From a virus: 37,286 nucleotides of DNA. A program made the translations under genes and the position numbers. The notes beneath the pieces are model-generated. The model was not told the origin of the DNA and did not search any database. It worked only from the letters and a program-made list of their open reading frames with translations. This document shows, piece after piece, positions 1-6,880 of this stretch. The stretch lies in the IMG/VR virus record IMGVR_UViG_3300030202_000599, positions 1-37,286 of that record; one strand, 5' to 3'. Position 1 is the stretch's first letter, and each line of letters starts with the position of its first letter.

Positions 1-79
1 CGGTTGTCATCTTCGCCCAATCTGCCTTGCCTCAACATCAATGCCGACAGCCTTGCTCCAACCACCACTAAAAATAGTT
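1..79. repeat. Terminal direct repeat, left copy (circular closure)
   Basis: Bases 3-79 are identical to 37210-37286, and base 1 also matches 37208. The only difference is base 2 (g) against 37209 (a). A repeat this short at the exact ends of a contig most simply marks a circular or circularly permuted genome rather than true long terminal repeats. The mismatch lies in the third position of codon 3 of the gene starting at 37217 (ACT against ACC, both Thr), so it looks like a synonymous population variant. Confidence 0.9.
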
Positions 80-1458
80 TTTGCTCTGTGGTATCTGCCC
101 TGCGCTCTAAACGGGGCAAAGCCGGAAGTGTTTGGAATTGCAACGCTACCATATTGATGGGTGGCTGCCTGCGTGTCTCTTGTGCCAATAGAAATCTCAA
201 CAGAGCCGTCTTCGTAATATGGATAGACCCTAGTGATAATAGAGTGCTTGCCCATGCTTAATGGCGCTTCTGATGTTTCAATAGTGCCAGACAACGGGCT
301 GCCAGAAAAAGTGTAAATTTTATTGCCATAAGCTCCACCAAAGAAATACTGCCCACCCTTAAATGTTCTACTGTCTAGCTGAATAGAAAGGCCATCAACA
401 GTCGCAGACAAGTTGCCAAGGCCATCAACCGTGTACCCAGATGAAAACAATGGAGACAACAGGTCTGCCTCAACTTCTGCCAATGACCATTTATTCAAAA
501 CATAATTATACATAATTATTTTGTCTGGCTGGCCTGTCGGGGACTGTGTGCTTGTGTAGCTCCACATAGCAACTTCGTTTAGAGGGTCAACGTGAGAACT
601 CATACGAAAATCATAGTTACTATCAAAGTCCTTCTTAAAAAATTCATTTACTTTTTCCGAACCAATACTCACCGTTTTTTGCCCGTCGAATGCGTAAAAA
701 CCGTCTGAGGCCAAGAAGAAAACAAGGTTCCCTGAGTTACAGACAGAGCCACTAAACGCACACCCTCTTTCAGACACGACTTTGTCAAATTGCCAAATCA
801 AAGGCGGCCCCGCATAGGTGGCTCGGTAGATAGCTCGCTCAGTTAGAATAGTGCAATATTCACCTCCAACCATTCCAGTAATAGCGCCACTATCTGGCAA
901 ATCTTGAAAGTCAGCTTGATCAACTCCAGATGTCCAACTGGTTATGTTATTAAACCCTGACCATTGGCACCGGAAAGGTATTCGGCCAGACCCGCTATCC
1001 ACATTAGCGGCCCACACGAAATCTCTAACAACCGCTAAAAAATCAGCTTTTGGCGCGTTGGTCAGATCTGCGAATGCCGAGCTGCTACCTAATTGGAACG
1101 ACTGAATTGTCTCTCCAACTCCCCCAGCGCACAAAACATAATTCCCAAACTGGGCAAAGCGCCATTTTTCTGTGTCGGTTAATGTATAGCCCCCACCCTT
1201 ACCAACAGCATCTAAATTGTTTGTTGACGAGTTATGGAGGTAAAGATTTGTAGCGTCACCAGCAAATAACTTGGTATTAGACGCGGCATCTTTAGCGGCA
1301 AAAATACCTTTAATTGTGCCGCTGGCTGCATTTGAATACGGCACAAACCCGTTCATTGAATGGTATCCGTTAGCGGCTGGCAAAACATTTGTTGCAACCG
1401 TAACACCGGGGTTCATTATGTCGGCTTGATCTGGTAGCCATTCACCAAACTGTATCAT
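7..1458 (-). CDS. Tail hub/nozzle-like protein (P22 gp10-like DNA stabilisation candidate)
   Basis: This 483-aa protein has no signal peptide or membrane segment. It is rich in beta strands and repeats short blade-like stretches such as LFAGDATNLYLH, DFVWAANV, YCTILTERAIYRATY and LVFFLASDGFYAF. That pattern is typical of the propeller-like gp10/nozzle proteins that close the podovirus tail and hold packaged DNA. Its position fits: it follows the head-tail adaptor and two small tail genes. A TTG at 1470 would add four residues, but the ATG at 1458 overlaps the upstream stop as ATGA, so I chose it. Its own stop overlaps the next start across the genome closure (ATGA). The family assignment rests on sequence style and gene order, not a profile search. 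Confidence 0.7.
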   Translation of the reverse strand: MIQFGEWLPDQADIMNPGVTVATNVLPAANGYHSMNGFVPYSNAASGTIKGIFAAKDAASNTKLFAGDATNLYLHNSSTNNLDAVGKGGGYTLTDTEKWRFAQFGNYVLCAGGVGETIQSFQLGSSSAFADLTNAPKADFLAVVRDFVWAANVDSGSGRIPFRCQWSGFNNITSWTSGVDQADFQDLPDSGAITGMVGGEYCTILTERAIYRATYAGPPLIWQFDKVVSERGCAFSGSVCNSGNLVFFLASDGFYAFDGQKTVSIGSEKVNEFFKKDFDSNYDFRMSSHVDPLNEVAMWSYTSTQSPTGQPDKIIMYNYVLNKWSLAEVEADLLSPLFSSGYTVDGLGNLSATVDGLSIQLDSRTFKGGQYFFGGAYGNKIYTFSGSPLSGTIETSEAPLSMGKHSIITRVYPYYEDGSVEISIGTRDTQAATHQYGSVAIPNTSGFAPFRAQGRYHRAKTIFSGGWSKAVGIDVEARQIGRR

Positions 1459-2021
1459 TGATTTGCCCAAACCTCATTGCCTAAAGTAACGTCTGTCCAC
1501 ACCTCTGAACCTAAAGCTACATTTGTCCAGACCTCATTGCCTAAAACAACGTCCGTCCAATCCTCCCCCAAAACCTTGCCCGTAGCTGTTGCGGATATAT
1601 TGTTATTAACAGATGAGGCCATAGAAAACAACGCGACCGCAGATGCGGATGTTGACATAGAAACATTTTCTGCGGCGCTCACAAGACGCACAAGGGAAGC
1701 CAAAGCCGACGTTGTCAGGACCAAACTCTCACTAGCAGAGGCTATCCTGACACGGGACACAGAGCTAGATTGAGTTACCGCTAAGTTAATGGCCGCTGTA
1801 GCCGCCCTGATCGGCTTCATAGAGGCCGTCACACCAGCCGCGCCCACAACAGACGCTTGCATAGCCAGCTCTCTTATAGCGGACAGCGTACCGGTTATTA
1901 ATATAGACGCAGCGCCGTCAGTCGCGTGCAGCGTTACTTGATCTAACTGTTCTAGGGTTAAGCCATAGACATCAAGCGCGTCCAGCCCGCCCCATGTGTC
2001 TAATTGCTCAAGCGAGGCCAC
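1455..2021 (-). CDS. Hypothetical tail-region protein with C-terminal decapeptide repeats
   Basis: I do not recognise this 188-aa protein. It begins with GTG, 10 bases after the preceding stop; the nearest Shine-Dalgarno-like sequence is AGG about 8 bases upstream. The N-terminal 30 residues are rich in Leu and Asp. The middle is a low-complexity Ala/Ser/Val/Thr segment, possibly fibrous. The C-terminus carries three tandem 10-residue units of the form W-T-D/N-V-x-L-G-N/S-E-V, ending in WANQ. Its position between the small tail protein and the hub-like protein suggests a minor virion component. Confidence 0.65.
   Translation of the reverse strand: MASLEQLDTWGGLDALDVYGLTLEQLDQVTLHATDGAASILITGTLSAIRELAMQASVVGAAGVTASMKPIRAATAAINLAVTQSSSVSRVRIASASESLVLTTSALASLVRLVSAAENVSMSTSASAVALFSMASSVNNNISATATGKVLGEDWTDVVLGNEVWTNVALGSEVWTDVTLGNEVWANQ
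1471..1560 (-). repeat. Three tandem 30-bp coding repeats
   Basis: Units 1471-1500, 1501-1530 and 1531-1560 each encode one copy of the W-T-D/N-V-x-L-G-N/S-E-V decapeptide at the C-terminus of the preceding protein. Units 1 and 3 are closer to each other than to unit 2, consistent with recent unequal exchange or a duplication. A degenerate fourth unit may precede them (GEDW). Confidence 0.85.
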
Positions 2022-2030
2022 GGTCTAAAC

Positions 2031-2417
2031 CTATGCCGCTGTAATGTCTAAGTCACCGGCATTAATTTTTAGAATATCACCCGTGTCTATGAGCTTGCCA
2101 GTTGAAAACGCTCCGTGGATTAAAAGGTTTCCGCTGGTGCTTGCATCAAACAAGCCAAAATGCGTAATGGTTCCCCAAGACGAGGTAGCCGCCGCAAACT
2201 GAACAGCCGCCGTATTGTCAGCAGTCCCAGAAACAGCAGCATCAAAAGCTATTGTCTGTCGCGCATAACCATTACCTGATAATTCGGTTCCGCTGTTGTT
2301 GTCATTAAATGATCCAGTTGATAGCCCAATGTAAACTGTTGAAGGCATTGTGTATGCCCCAGTCCCAAGAATATGATCAAGGATCTCATTTTCTAGGTAG
2401 TCGCTCATAGCGCTCAT
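2031..2417 (-). CDS. Small tail fibre-like virion protein
   Basis: This 128-aa protein has the layout of a widespread phage family often annotated as tail fibre protein. An N-terminal helix with SDYLENEILDHILG is followed by a strand with VYIGLSTG, a GYARQTIAF motif and a GTITHFGLFDA motif. A GGAG site lies 8 bases upstream of the chosen ATG, and a second ATG three codons later is possible. The gene starts one base after the adaptor stop, so the two are likely coupled. It may decorate the head-tail junction or the base of a fibre; the exact role is inferred. Confidence 0.7.
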   Translation of the reverse strand: MSAMSDYLENEILDHILGTGAYTMPSTVYIGLSTGSFNDNNSGTELSGNGYARQTIAFDAAVSGTADNTAAVQFAAATSSWGTITHFGLFDASTSGNLLIHGAFSTGKLIDTGDILKINAGDLDITAA

Positions 2418-2418
2418 T

Positions 2419-3063
2419 TTATCTCTCCGCCGATTGGGATTGTCGTTGATAGATACTATTCATTTGAATACTGCCAGTCCCGTAATGGGCGCGTTGCTCG
2501 TCTATCTTTATTTCTTCCATAGCTTTTTCAAATCTAGCCATATATTGAGCAGCCCTAGTTTCGTCCAAAAGGTATGCGTATGCTTCGGCTAGTGCGCCGT
2601 AAAGATAAGCGTCTGGGGAACGAAGCAAAATGTTATTACTTGGGTTTGATGCTGATAAAGGGGTCACACCGCCAATGTAAATAATTTCCATCTCGTATGT
2701 ACTGTCTGGCACCGGTCGCATTTTCATTTCAAGGCCGACGATGCTAAACCCCCTTGGCTTGCCATTTCCATTTGACGGATATTGCTCGTCCAAAGAAGCG
2801 GGGCTATGATATTTTAGAACAGTCAAAGGAGACGTGTTTAGCTTTACTTCGCGCACCTCTCTAAAGTCAGACGGCAAATAAATGTATTCATCTCCGACAA
2901 CCAAATTAGCTACAGATCTTTTTTCTTGCGATCTCGTCTCAAGCTCTCTACTAAGGCGAGCTTCAGCCAAAGTTATAAAGTCGGGAATTTGAGCAGATAA
3001 ATCGCTTCTAGCTAAAAAATTAGCTATTCCGGCTTGGAGATCTGTGTAGGTGGTTATCGCCAT
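2419..3063 (-). CDS. Head-tail adaptor (SU10/P22 gp4-like connector)
   Basis: This 214-aa protein starts MAITTYTDLQAGIANFLAR and continues with FITLAEARLSREL, typical of the phage adaptor family that forms the ring below the portal. Further hallmarks are LPSDFREVREVKL, a MEIIYIGGVTPLS strand, and the helical PDAYLYGALAEAYAYLLDE segment near residues 150-168. It lies two genes after the capsid gene, where a connector is expected. Its ATG overlaps the upstream stop by one base (TAATG), indicating coupling. The C-terminal 40 residues are polar and probably extended. Confidence 0.8.
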   Translation of the reverse strand: MAITTYTDLQAGIANFLARSDLSAQIPDFITLAEARLSRELETRSQEKRSVANLVVGDEYIYLPSDFREVREVKLNTSPLTVLKYHSPASLDEQYPSNGNGKPRGFSIVGLEMKMRPVPDSTYEMEIIYIGGVTPLSASNPSNNILLRSPDAYLYGALAEAYAYLLDETRAAQYMARFEKAMEEIKIDEQRAHYGTGSIQMNSIYQRQSQSAER

Positions 3064-3386
3064 TATACTTGCCCGCCGCCTGTCCTAAAGTCTCGGTTCT
3101 CACTATTGTTTAGCCACGCCTTCCAACCCTTTGGGTTTTCCTGCGGTGTGCCAAGCGTCTCAATCAGGTGATTATACACCACATTTGGGATCTCCGCCAC
3201 ATGCTGTACATGACGCTGCGTATTGCCCGTCATAGAGCCCTTTGAGTAGTCGTTATTCATTTGCCGGTTTAATTTTACCAGCGTGTCAAAGTGTTGCGTC
3301 GTCTCAATGACGTCAGTCCCGTCAGACCGCTGATCCATTACCACTTCTTTTCTGGTGTTGGGGTCTGTGTATAAAACTCGCTTCAT
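3063..3386 (-). CDS. Hypothetical protein between capsid and adaptor
   Basis: I do not recognise this 107-aa protein. The open frame extends upstream into the capsid gene, but the ATG at 3386 has a strong GAGGG site about 6 bases ahead and lies after the capsid terminator hairpin, so I place the start there. The protein is hydrophilic and mixed-charge, with a central helix (HFDTLVKLNRQMNNDYSKG) and a C-terminal GWKAWLNNSENRDFR stretch. A small gene at this site is often a head-completion or decoration protein, but nothing in the sequence proves that. Confidence 0.7.
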   Translation of the reverse strand: MKRVLYTDPNTRKEVVMDQRSDGTDVIETTQHFDTLVKLNRQMNNDYSKGSMTGNTQRHVQHVAEIPNVVYNHLIETLGTPQENPKGWKAWLNNSENRDFRTGGGQV

Positions 3387-3398
3387 GTAATCCCTCTT

Positions 3399-3428
3399 AA
3401 AAGAGAGGGGGCAGTTGCCCGCCCCCTC
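3399..3428 (-). terminator. Hairpin after the capsid gene, terminator-like
   Basis: Bases 3405-3412 and 3421-3428 form a perfect 8-bp GC-rich stem (GAGGGGGC / GCCCCCTC) with an 8-base loop. On the minus strand it is followed at once by TCTTTT (3404-3399). It begins 7 bases past the capsid stop. It probably terminates some transcripts, or protects the capsid mRNA 3' end, so that capsid is made in excess over the genes that follow. Confidence 0.75.
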
Positions 3429-3435
3429 AGACTTA

Positions 3436-4386
3436 TTATGATCCGTTAAGATCAAAAATGCCTGAATGCGCTTTTGGCGCGGTCGGCTTGAGAGCCCATT
3501 CTGAAACCAGATGGCTTGTCTTGGCGTCACCGTCCTGAGAAAGTTCCTGCTCAAGAAAGTTACGTCCGCTCAATGTGCAGACTGACACAAAATCTGGGTC
3601 AATCAAGAACACACGGTCGTTACCCATCAAACGAGATGGGACAGCTTCTACGGTGCCAAAGTCTGTAAGGAATACAGAAGTCGAGCCAACGTAAGTGACT
3701 TCCTTAGCGGCAGTCATGTTTACGTCGTTTGACACCAAGTTGCCTGACGCTGACAGGTCAGAGAAGTTGGCACGGTTTGTGGCGCTTGCCACCATTAAAC
3801 GAGGGTTGCCTCCGTCAGTCCAAGCATCCTGCATCCCATCTTCGATGAGGGCAAGTGTCAACGGACGGGCGGTTCCTGCTGTAATGGTGTTGGTTCCTAA
3901 GCCGTTAGCAAAGGCACCTGAACCGGCACCAACACTACCGTTGGTTATCCAGCAAGACAGCGAAGCTGATTTGCGTGGGTCAGAGCCGTCACGGGCAACG
4001 TCTGTATCACCAATTGATTTTTCAATGTCCCGGCGTAATTCTAGGGCTTTCAAAACCTTTTGGTAATTGTGTTCCCGCTCGCGTCCTGCGGTATCAACGG
4101 ATTCCAAAGTGCCAGATGTTGCAAAAACTTTCTTTGAGATCTGATGGTAATTACCAATTCTCGCAGTTGGTGTTGCCGCAGCGGTCGCAGTTGTTGCTCC
4201 CTCATTATGGTAGTTCGTGGCTGAGGCCGAAGTCAATTCTTGGACTTGCCATTCCACAAAGATACCGTTTGAGGTTTCTTTTTTCACATTGGAAAAAATT
4301 GGTGTTTCTGCCGGATCAATCCGGTAGATTATGTCGGCGAGCTGTTCGCGCTCACCAACGGCGTTTTGGGTCGTAAAGACGGCCAT
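3436..4386 (-). CDS. Major capsid protein (SU10/DUF5309 family)
   Basis: This 316-aa protein has the hallmarks of the SU10-type HK97-fold capsid family: ELADIIYRIDPAETPIFSN near residues 15-33, an E-loop region with VEWQVQEL, IGNYHQISKKVFATSGT, then EREHNYQKVLKALELRRDIE and the DPRKSASL segment. The P-domain end carries VSVCTLSGRNF and HLVSEWALKP. An AAGGAG site lies 8 bases before the ATG. It follows the scaffold gene, as expected. No prohead-protease gene is adjacent, so the scaffold may be recycled or removed without a dedicated protease. The family call is strong; copy number and geometry are not visible. Confidence 0.88.
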   Translation of the reverse strand: MAVFTTQNAVGEREQLADIIYRIDPAETPIFSNVKKETSNGIFVEWQVQELTSASATNYHNEGATTATAAATPTARIGNYHQISKKVFATSGTLESVDTAGREREHNYQKVLKALELRRDIEKSIGDTDVARDGSDPRKSASLSCWITNGSVGAGSGAFANGLGTNTITAGTARPLTLALIEDGMQDAWTDGGNPRLMVASATNRANFSDLSASGNLVSNDVNMTAAKEVTYVGSTSVFLTDFGTVEAVPSRLMGNDRVFLIDPDFVSVCTLSGRNFLEQELSQDGDAKTSHLVSEWALKPTAPKAHSGIFDLNGS

Positions 4387-4404
4387 TTTTTTGCTCCTTC
4401 GGGC

Positions 4405-5418
4405 TTATCTGCCCATTAGAAATTCAACAGCGGCATCCACGGTTCCAGCGTTTTCAAAACGCTTTTTCGCTTCCTGCCGAGAACGGGAAGCAACTTCACG
4501 CTTGGTCTTAGGGCGTCCTGCCTTAGCCATTTTTGGTGCCTGTCTTGCCTTCTTCTTAGCAGCGGGTTTCTTCAATTGAAGATTATCCCACTTCCAAGCC
4601 TTGTACAAAAGCTCGATTGCCCGTGCGTCAGACGCATTTTCAATCTCCTCTTGTGAGAAGCCAATTCGGCGTTGTGCATACTTTATGATTTCCTGACGCT
4701 CGCTTTCACGGGTTTCGTCATTCTGCCACGAAGGTATGCGATTAAGCATATCGGCACGTTGCGTGTGCAGGTGTTTCTTCAACTCCTTTTCACGGTCAAC
4801 TGCCTGCTCATGGGCTACACGCTGCCTTTCGGCATCGACATTTTTTTGCTGTTCTTTGTACTGGTCGTACTCCGCCTTGGCTAAAAAAAGGTCACGCTCA
4901 CTCATTGTTTCGGCTAATGCTCTCCAGTCAGGTTCCTGCTCGGTTGTCTGCTGGATTTGGGCGCTCAACTGATCAAGTTGCTGCGCGTAGTAGTCTCTGG
5001 CCTGCTTTGTTTGAGCCGCTTCGGCCTCAAAGGCTTTCCGTTGCTCGGCAAGTTCCATCGACTTCCTAGTAAAAGACTGCTGTCTCTGATACCCGTTTCG
5101 CAGCTCGTCTAAGTCTACCTCTACTTCTTCACCGTCAACTTTGACTGTGTAGGTTGCTTGAGGCTCTTCCTCGTCTGCGTCGTACTCATCATCGTCATAG
5201 TCTTCTTCGCCTTCACTGGCATCATCATCAACATGGTCATCTTCCGGCGTCTCATCGACGTGATCGGTTTCTACCTGTGGTGCCTCTGCCTCTGGCTGTT
5301 GAGACGCCTCTTGCGTCTCAGTCCGCTCTTCCGTTGCATTATCCGTTGGGGGATTGCTTAGAAGGCTAATTGCGTCATTCATTGAAATATCGCCGGTTCC
5401 TGCTGGATTATCGGACAT
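4405..5418 (-). CDS. Capsid scaffolding protein
   Basis: This 337-aa protein has an acidic disordered N-terminal third (Asp/Glu-rich run near residues 55-88). A strand with TYTVKVDGEEVEVDLDEL (about 90-107), a common scaffold element, follows, then GYQRQQSFTRK and a long charged coiled coil (about 117-235). The C-terminus is strongly basic (KKPAAKKKARQ, GRPKTKREVASRSRQ), matching the capsid-binding tail of scaffold proteins. It lies directly upstream of the capsid gene. An AAGGTG site lies 8 bases ahead of the ATG. The role is assembly of the procapsid, with exit before DNA packaging. Confidence 0.82.
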   Translation of the reverse strand: MSDNPAGTGDISMNDAISLLSNPPTDNATEERTETQEASQQPEAEAPQVETDHVDETPEDDHVDDDASEGEEDYDDDEYDADEEEPQATYTVKVDGEEVEVDLDELRNGYQRQQSFTRKSMELAEQRKAFEAEAAQTKQARDYYAQQLDQLSAQIQQTTEQEPDWRALAETMSERDLFLAKAEYDQYKEQQKNVDAERQRVAHEQAVDREKELKKHLHTQRADMLNRIPSWQNDETRESERQEIIKYAQRRIGFSQEEIENASDARAIELLYKAWKWDNLQLKKPAAKKKARQAPKMAKAGRPKTKREVASRSRQEAKKRFENAGTVDAAVEFLMGR

Positions 5419-5425
5419 AATTAAA

Positions 5426-5713
5426 TCACCTTAATTTTGTTACAGTTGCCCGCCGCCTGAAATCGTCAAGCTGCGCTTCGGCTAACTTACCACTTTCTAT
5501 AACACTTTGAAAATACCCCTTCAAAGCGGCAAGAGATTGAGACAAGAAATATACCCTCTCTCTGTTGTCTGTGTCTTTAACGTCGCTGTTTTTCCAAGCC
5601 GCAGTAAACTGTTCATCCAGATAATCAAACGCCTCGTTTAACAACTCATTGCGAAGCAGCGCTTCAGCCCTCTCGGCTCTGGCCTGCTTGTCCCTTACTT
5701 TTCTTTCATCCAT
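5426..5713 (-). CDS. Small helical head-module protein
   Basis: This 95-aa, almost entirely helical charged protein has no cysteines. It contains RAERAEALLRNELLNEAFDY and LDEQFTAAWKN, then a helix with LSQSLAALKGYFQSVIESGK. Proteins of this kind commonly sit between portal and scaffold genes in podoviruses, but I know no assigned function. A GGAAAAGGGA ribosome-binding stretch precedes the ATG. It could be a scaffold partner or a portal-assembly factor; that is a guess from position only. Confidence 0.75.
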   Translation of the reverse strand: MDERKVRDKQARAERAEALLRNELLNEAFDYLDEQFTAAWKNSDVKDTDNRERVYFLSQSLAALKGYFQSVIESGKLAEAQLDDFRRRATVTKLR

Positions 5714-5722
5714 TCCCTTTTC

Positions 5723-6880
5723 CTAAGATAGTAATGTGTACCCCGTTAACTTTGGTGGCTTATTAAAGAACTCTGGATATGTCGCGCCCCGCTTTCTAAA
5801 TGCAGTATTAGCATCCGCAAAATCTTGTGGAGAGCCATAGCCCACGCCGTAACGCTGTTGAAAATCTGACAGACCTGTCGGCGCAACATCAAGCAAGCCC
5901 ATTCTTGCATACGCGCCATCTGCCGGAGCGTCAACACTAGCCACGCTGGCGTTATCTAAACGGCAAGCCTGCAAATCATCATCAAATATGTAACCCTCGT
6001 CACATTGTCCAGTTGCTGGGTTTACCGGTTTAACATCTTCGCCGCCCATATCTGGGTCAATAAATCCGGTTCCTTCGACACCCTCGACAGGGGTGCCGGT
6101 GTAAACCTCACCGAAACCAAACGGGCCTTTTTCAAATGCACCCATCACACGACCGGTGCTATCTAAAACAGGACGGCCTCCGGCTGCTAGTGCTTTCTTT
6201 ATATTGTTAGCGAAAAAAGTATTAACGGGAGCCAACCTTTGACCCAACAAACTTTGATCATTTTTGTATCCAGAAATTCGGTTGTCTAGTCGGTCAATTG
6301 CCATATTGGCAAACGCCGTCCGCGTTGGGATATGATCCATCCAAGTCGAGTAGCTCGGAACACCAAGCAACCCACTAAAGCTGCGGTTTTTGATCGCACC
6401 GGGTATTGAGCCGCCAATATAATTCGATGAATAAATTTCCGGGCCAAAAACGTCGGCATAATCAAAATATGATTGAGCCACTCTATCTGCATTACTTGGC
6501 CCCGTATCAAATGCAAAATCTTGGGGCGTCATATCCGACTGCAAATCACCATGTCTAAACTGGCTATCAAGCAAAGCTGCTTCTGCTTCGGCAAGGGCGG
6601 CATTCCTTTGGGCGTCGCTTACTCCGCCATACGAAGAGGGATCATTCATCTCCTCTTCGTACCCGCCGCCGCCATAATCAGTTTGACCAAGGCTTTCTTG
6701 AGCTTCAGCCATTTGACCGGGGTCAGCTCTAAAAGCAGGGATACCCATAGGGCCGGGTTCGCCAGATCCACCCAAAGACTTTAGAATGTCAGCTTCTTCC
6801 GGCGAGATATAGGCTAATAAATGTTCTTGTCCGCGAATAACTGTATTGCGGGGTGGCATCATTTTTTTGATCTTAGCCAT
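5723..6880 (-). CDS. Hypothetical virion-region protein downstream of portal
   Basis: I do not recognise this 385-aa protein. The N-terminal part (MAKIKKMMPPRN, then HLLAYISPEEADILKSLGG) looks ordered. The rest is rich in Gly, Pro, Asp and Ser and probably flexible. A short cysteine pair lies in CDEGYIFDDDLQACR near residue 300. The C-terminal part contains GLSDFQQRYGVGYGSPQDF. Its ATG overlaps the portal stop (TAATG). Position and composition suggest a minor head or internal virion protein rather than an enzyme. Confidence 0.7.
   Translation of the reverse strand: MAKIKKMMPPRNTVIRGQEHLLAYISPEEADILKSLGGSGEPGPMGIPAFRADPGQMAEAQESLGQTDYGGGGYEEEMNDPSSYGGVSDAQRNAALAEAEAALLDSQFRHGDLQSDMTPQDFAFDTGPSNADRVAQSYFDYADVFGPEIYSSNYIGGSIPGAIKNRSFSGLLGVPSYSTWMDHIPTRTAFANMAIDRLDNRISGYKNDQSLLGQRLAPVNTFFANNIKKALAAGGRPVLDSTGRVMGAFEKGPFGFGEVYTGTPVEGVEGTGFIDPDMGGEDVKPVNPATGQCDEGYIFDDDLQACRLDNASVASVDAPADGAYARMGLLDVAPTGLSDFQQRYGVGYGSPQDFADANTAFRKRGATYPEFFNKPPKLTGYTLLS

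Noticed and set aside
5154-5369. His- and Leu-rich plus-strand frames opposite the scaffold gene
   Set aside because: They are mirror frames of the acidic Glu/Asp codons in the scaffold protein. They have no ribosome site and run against transcription.
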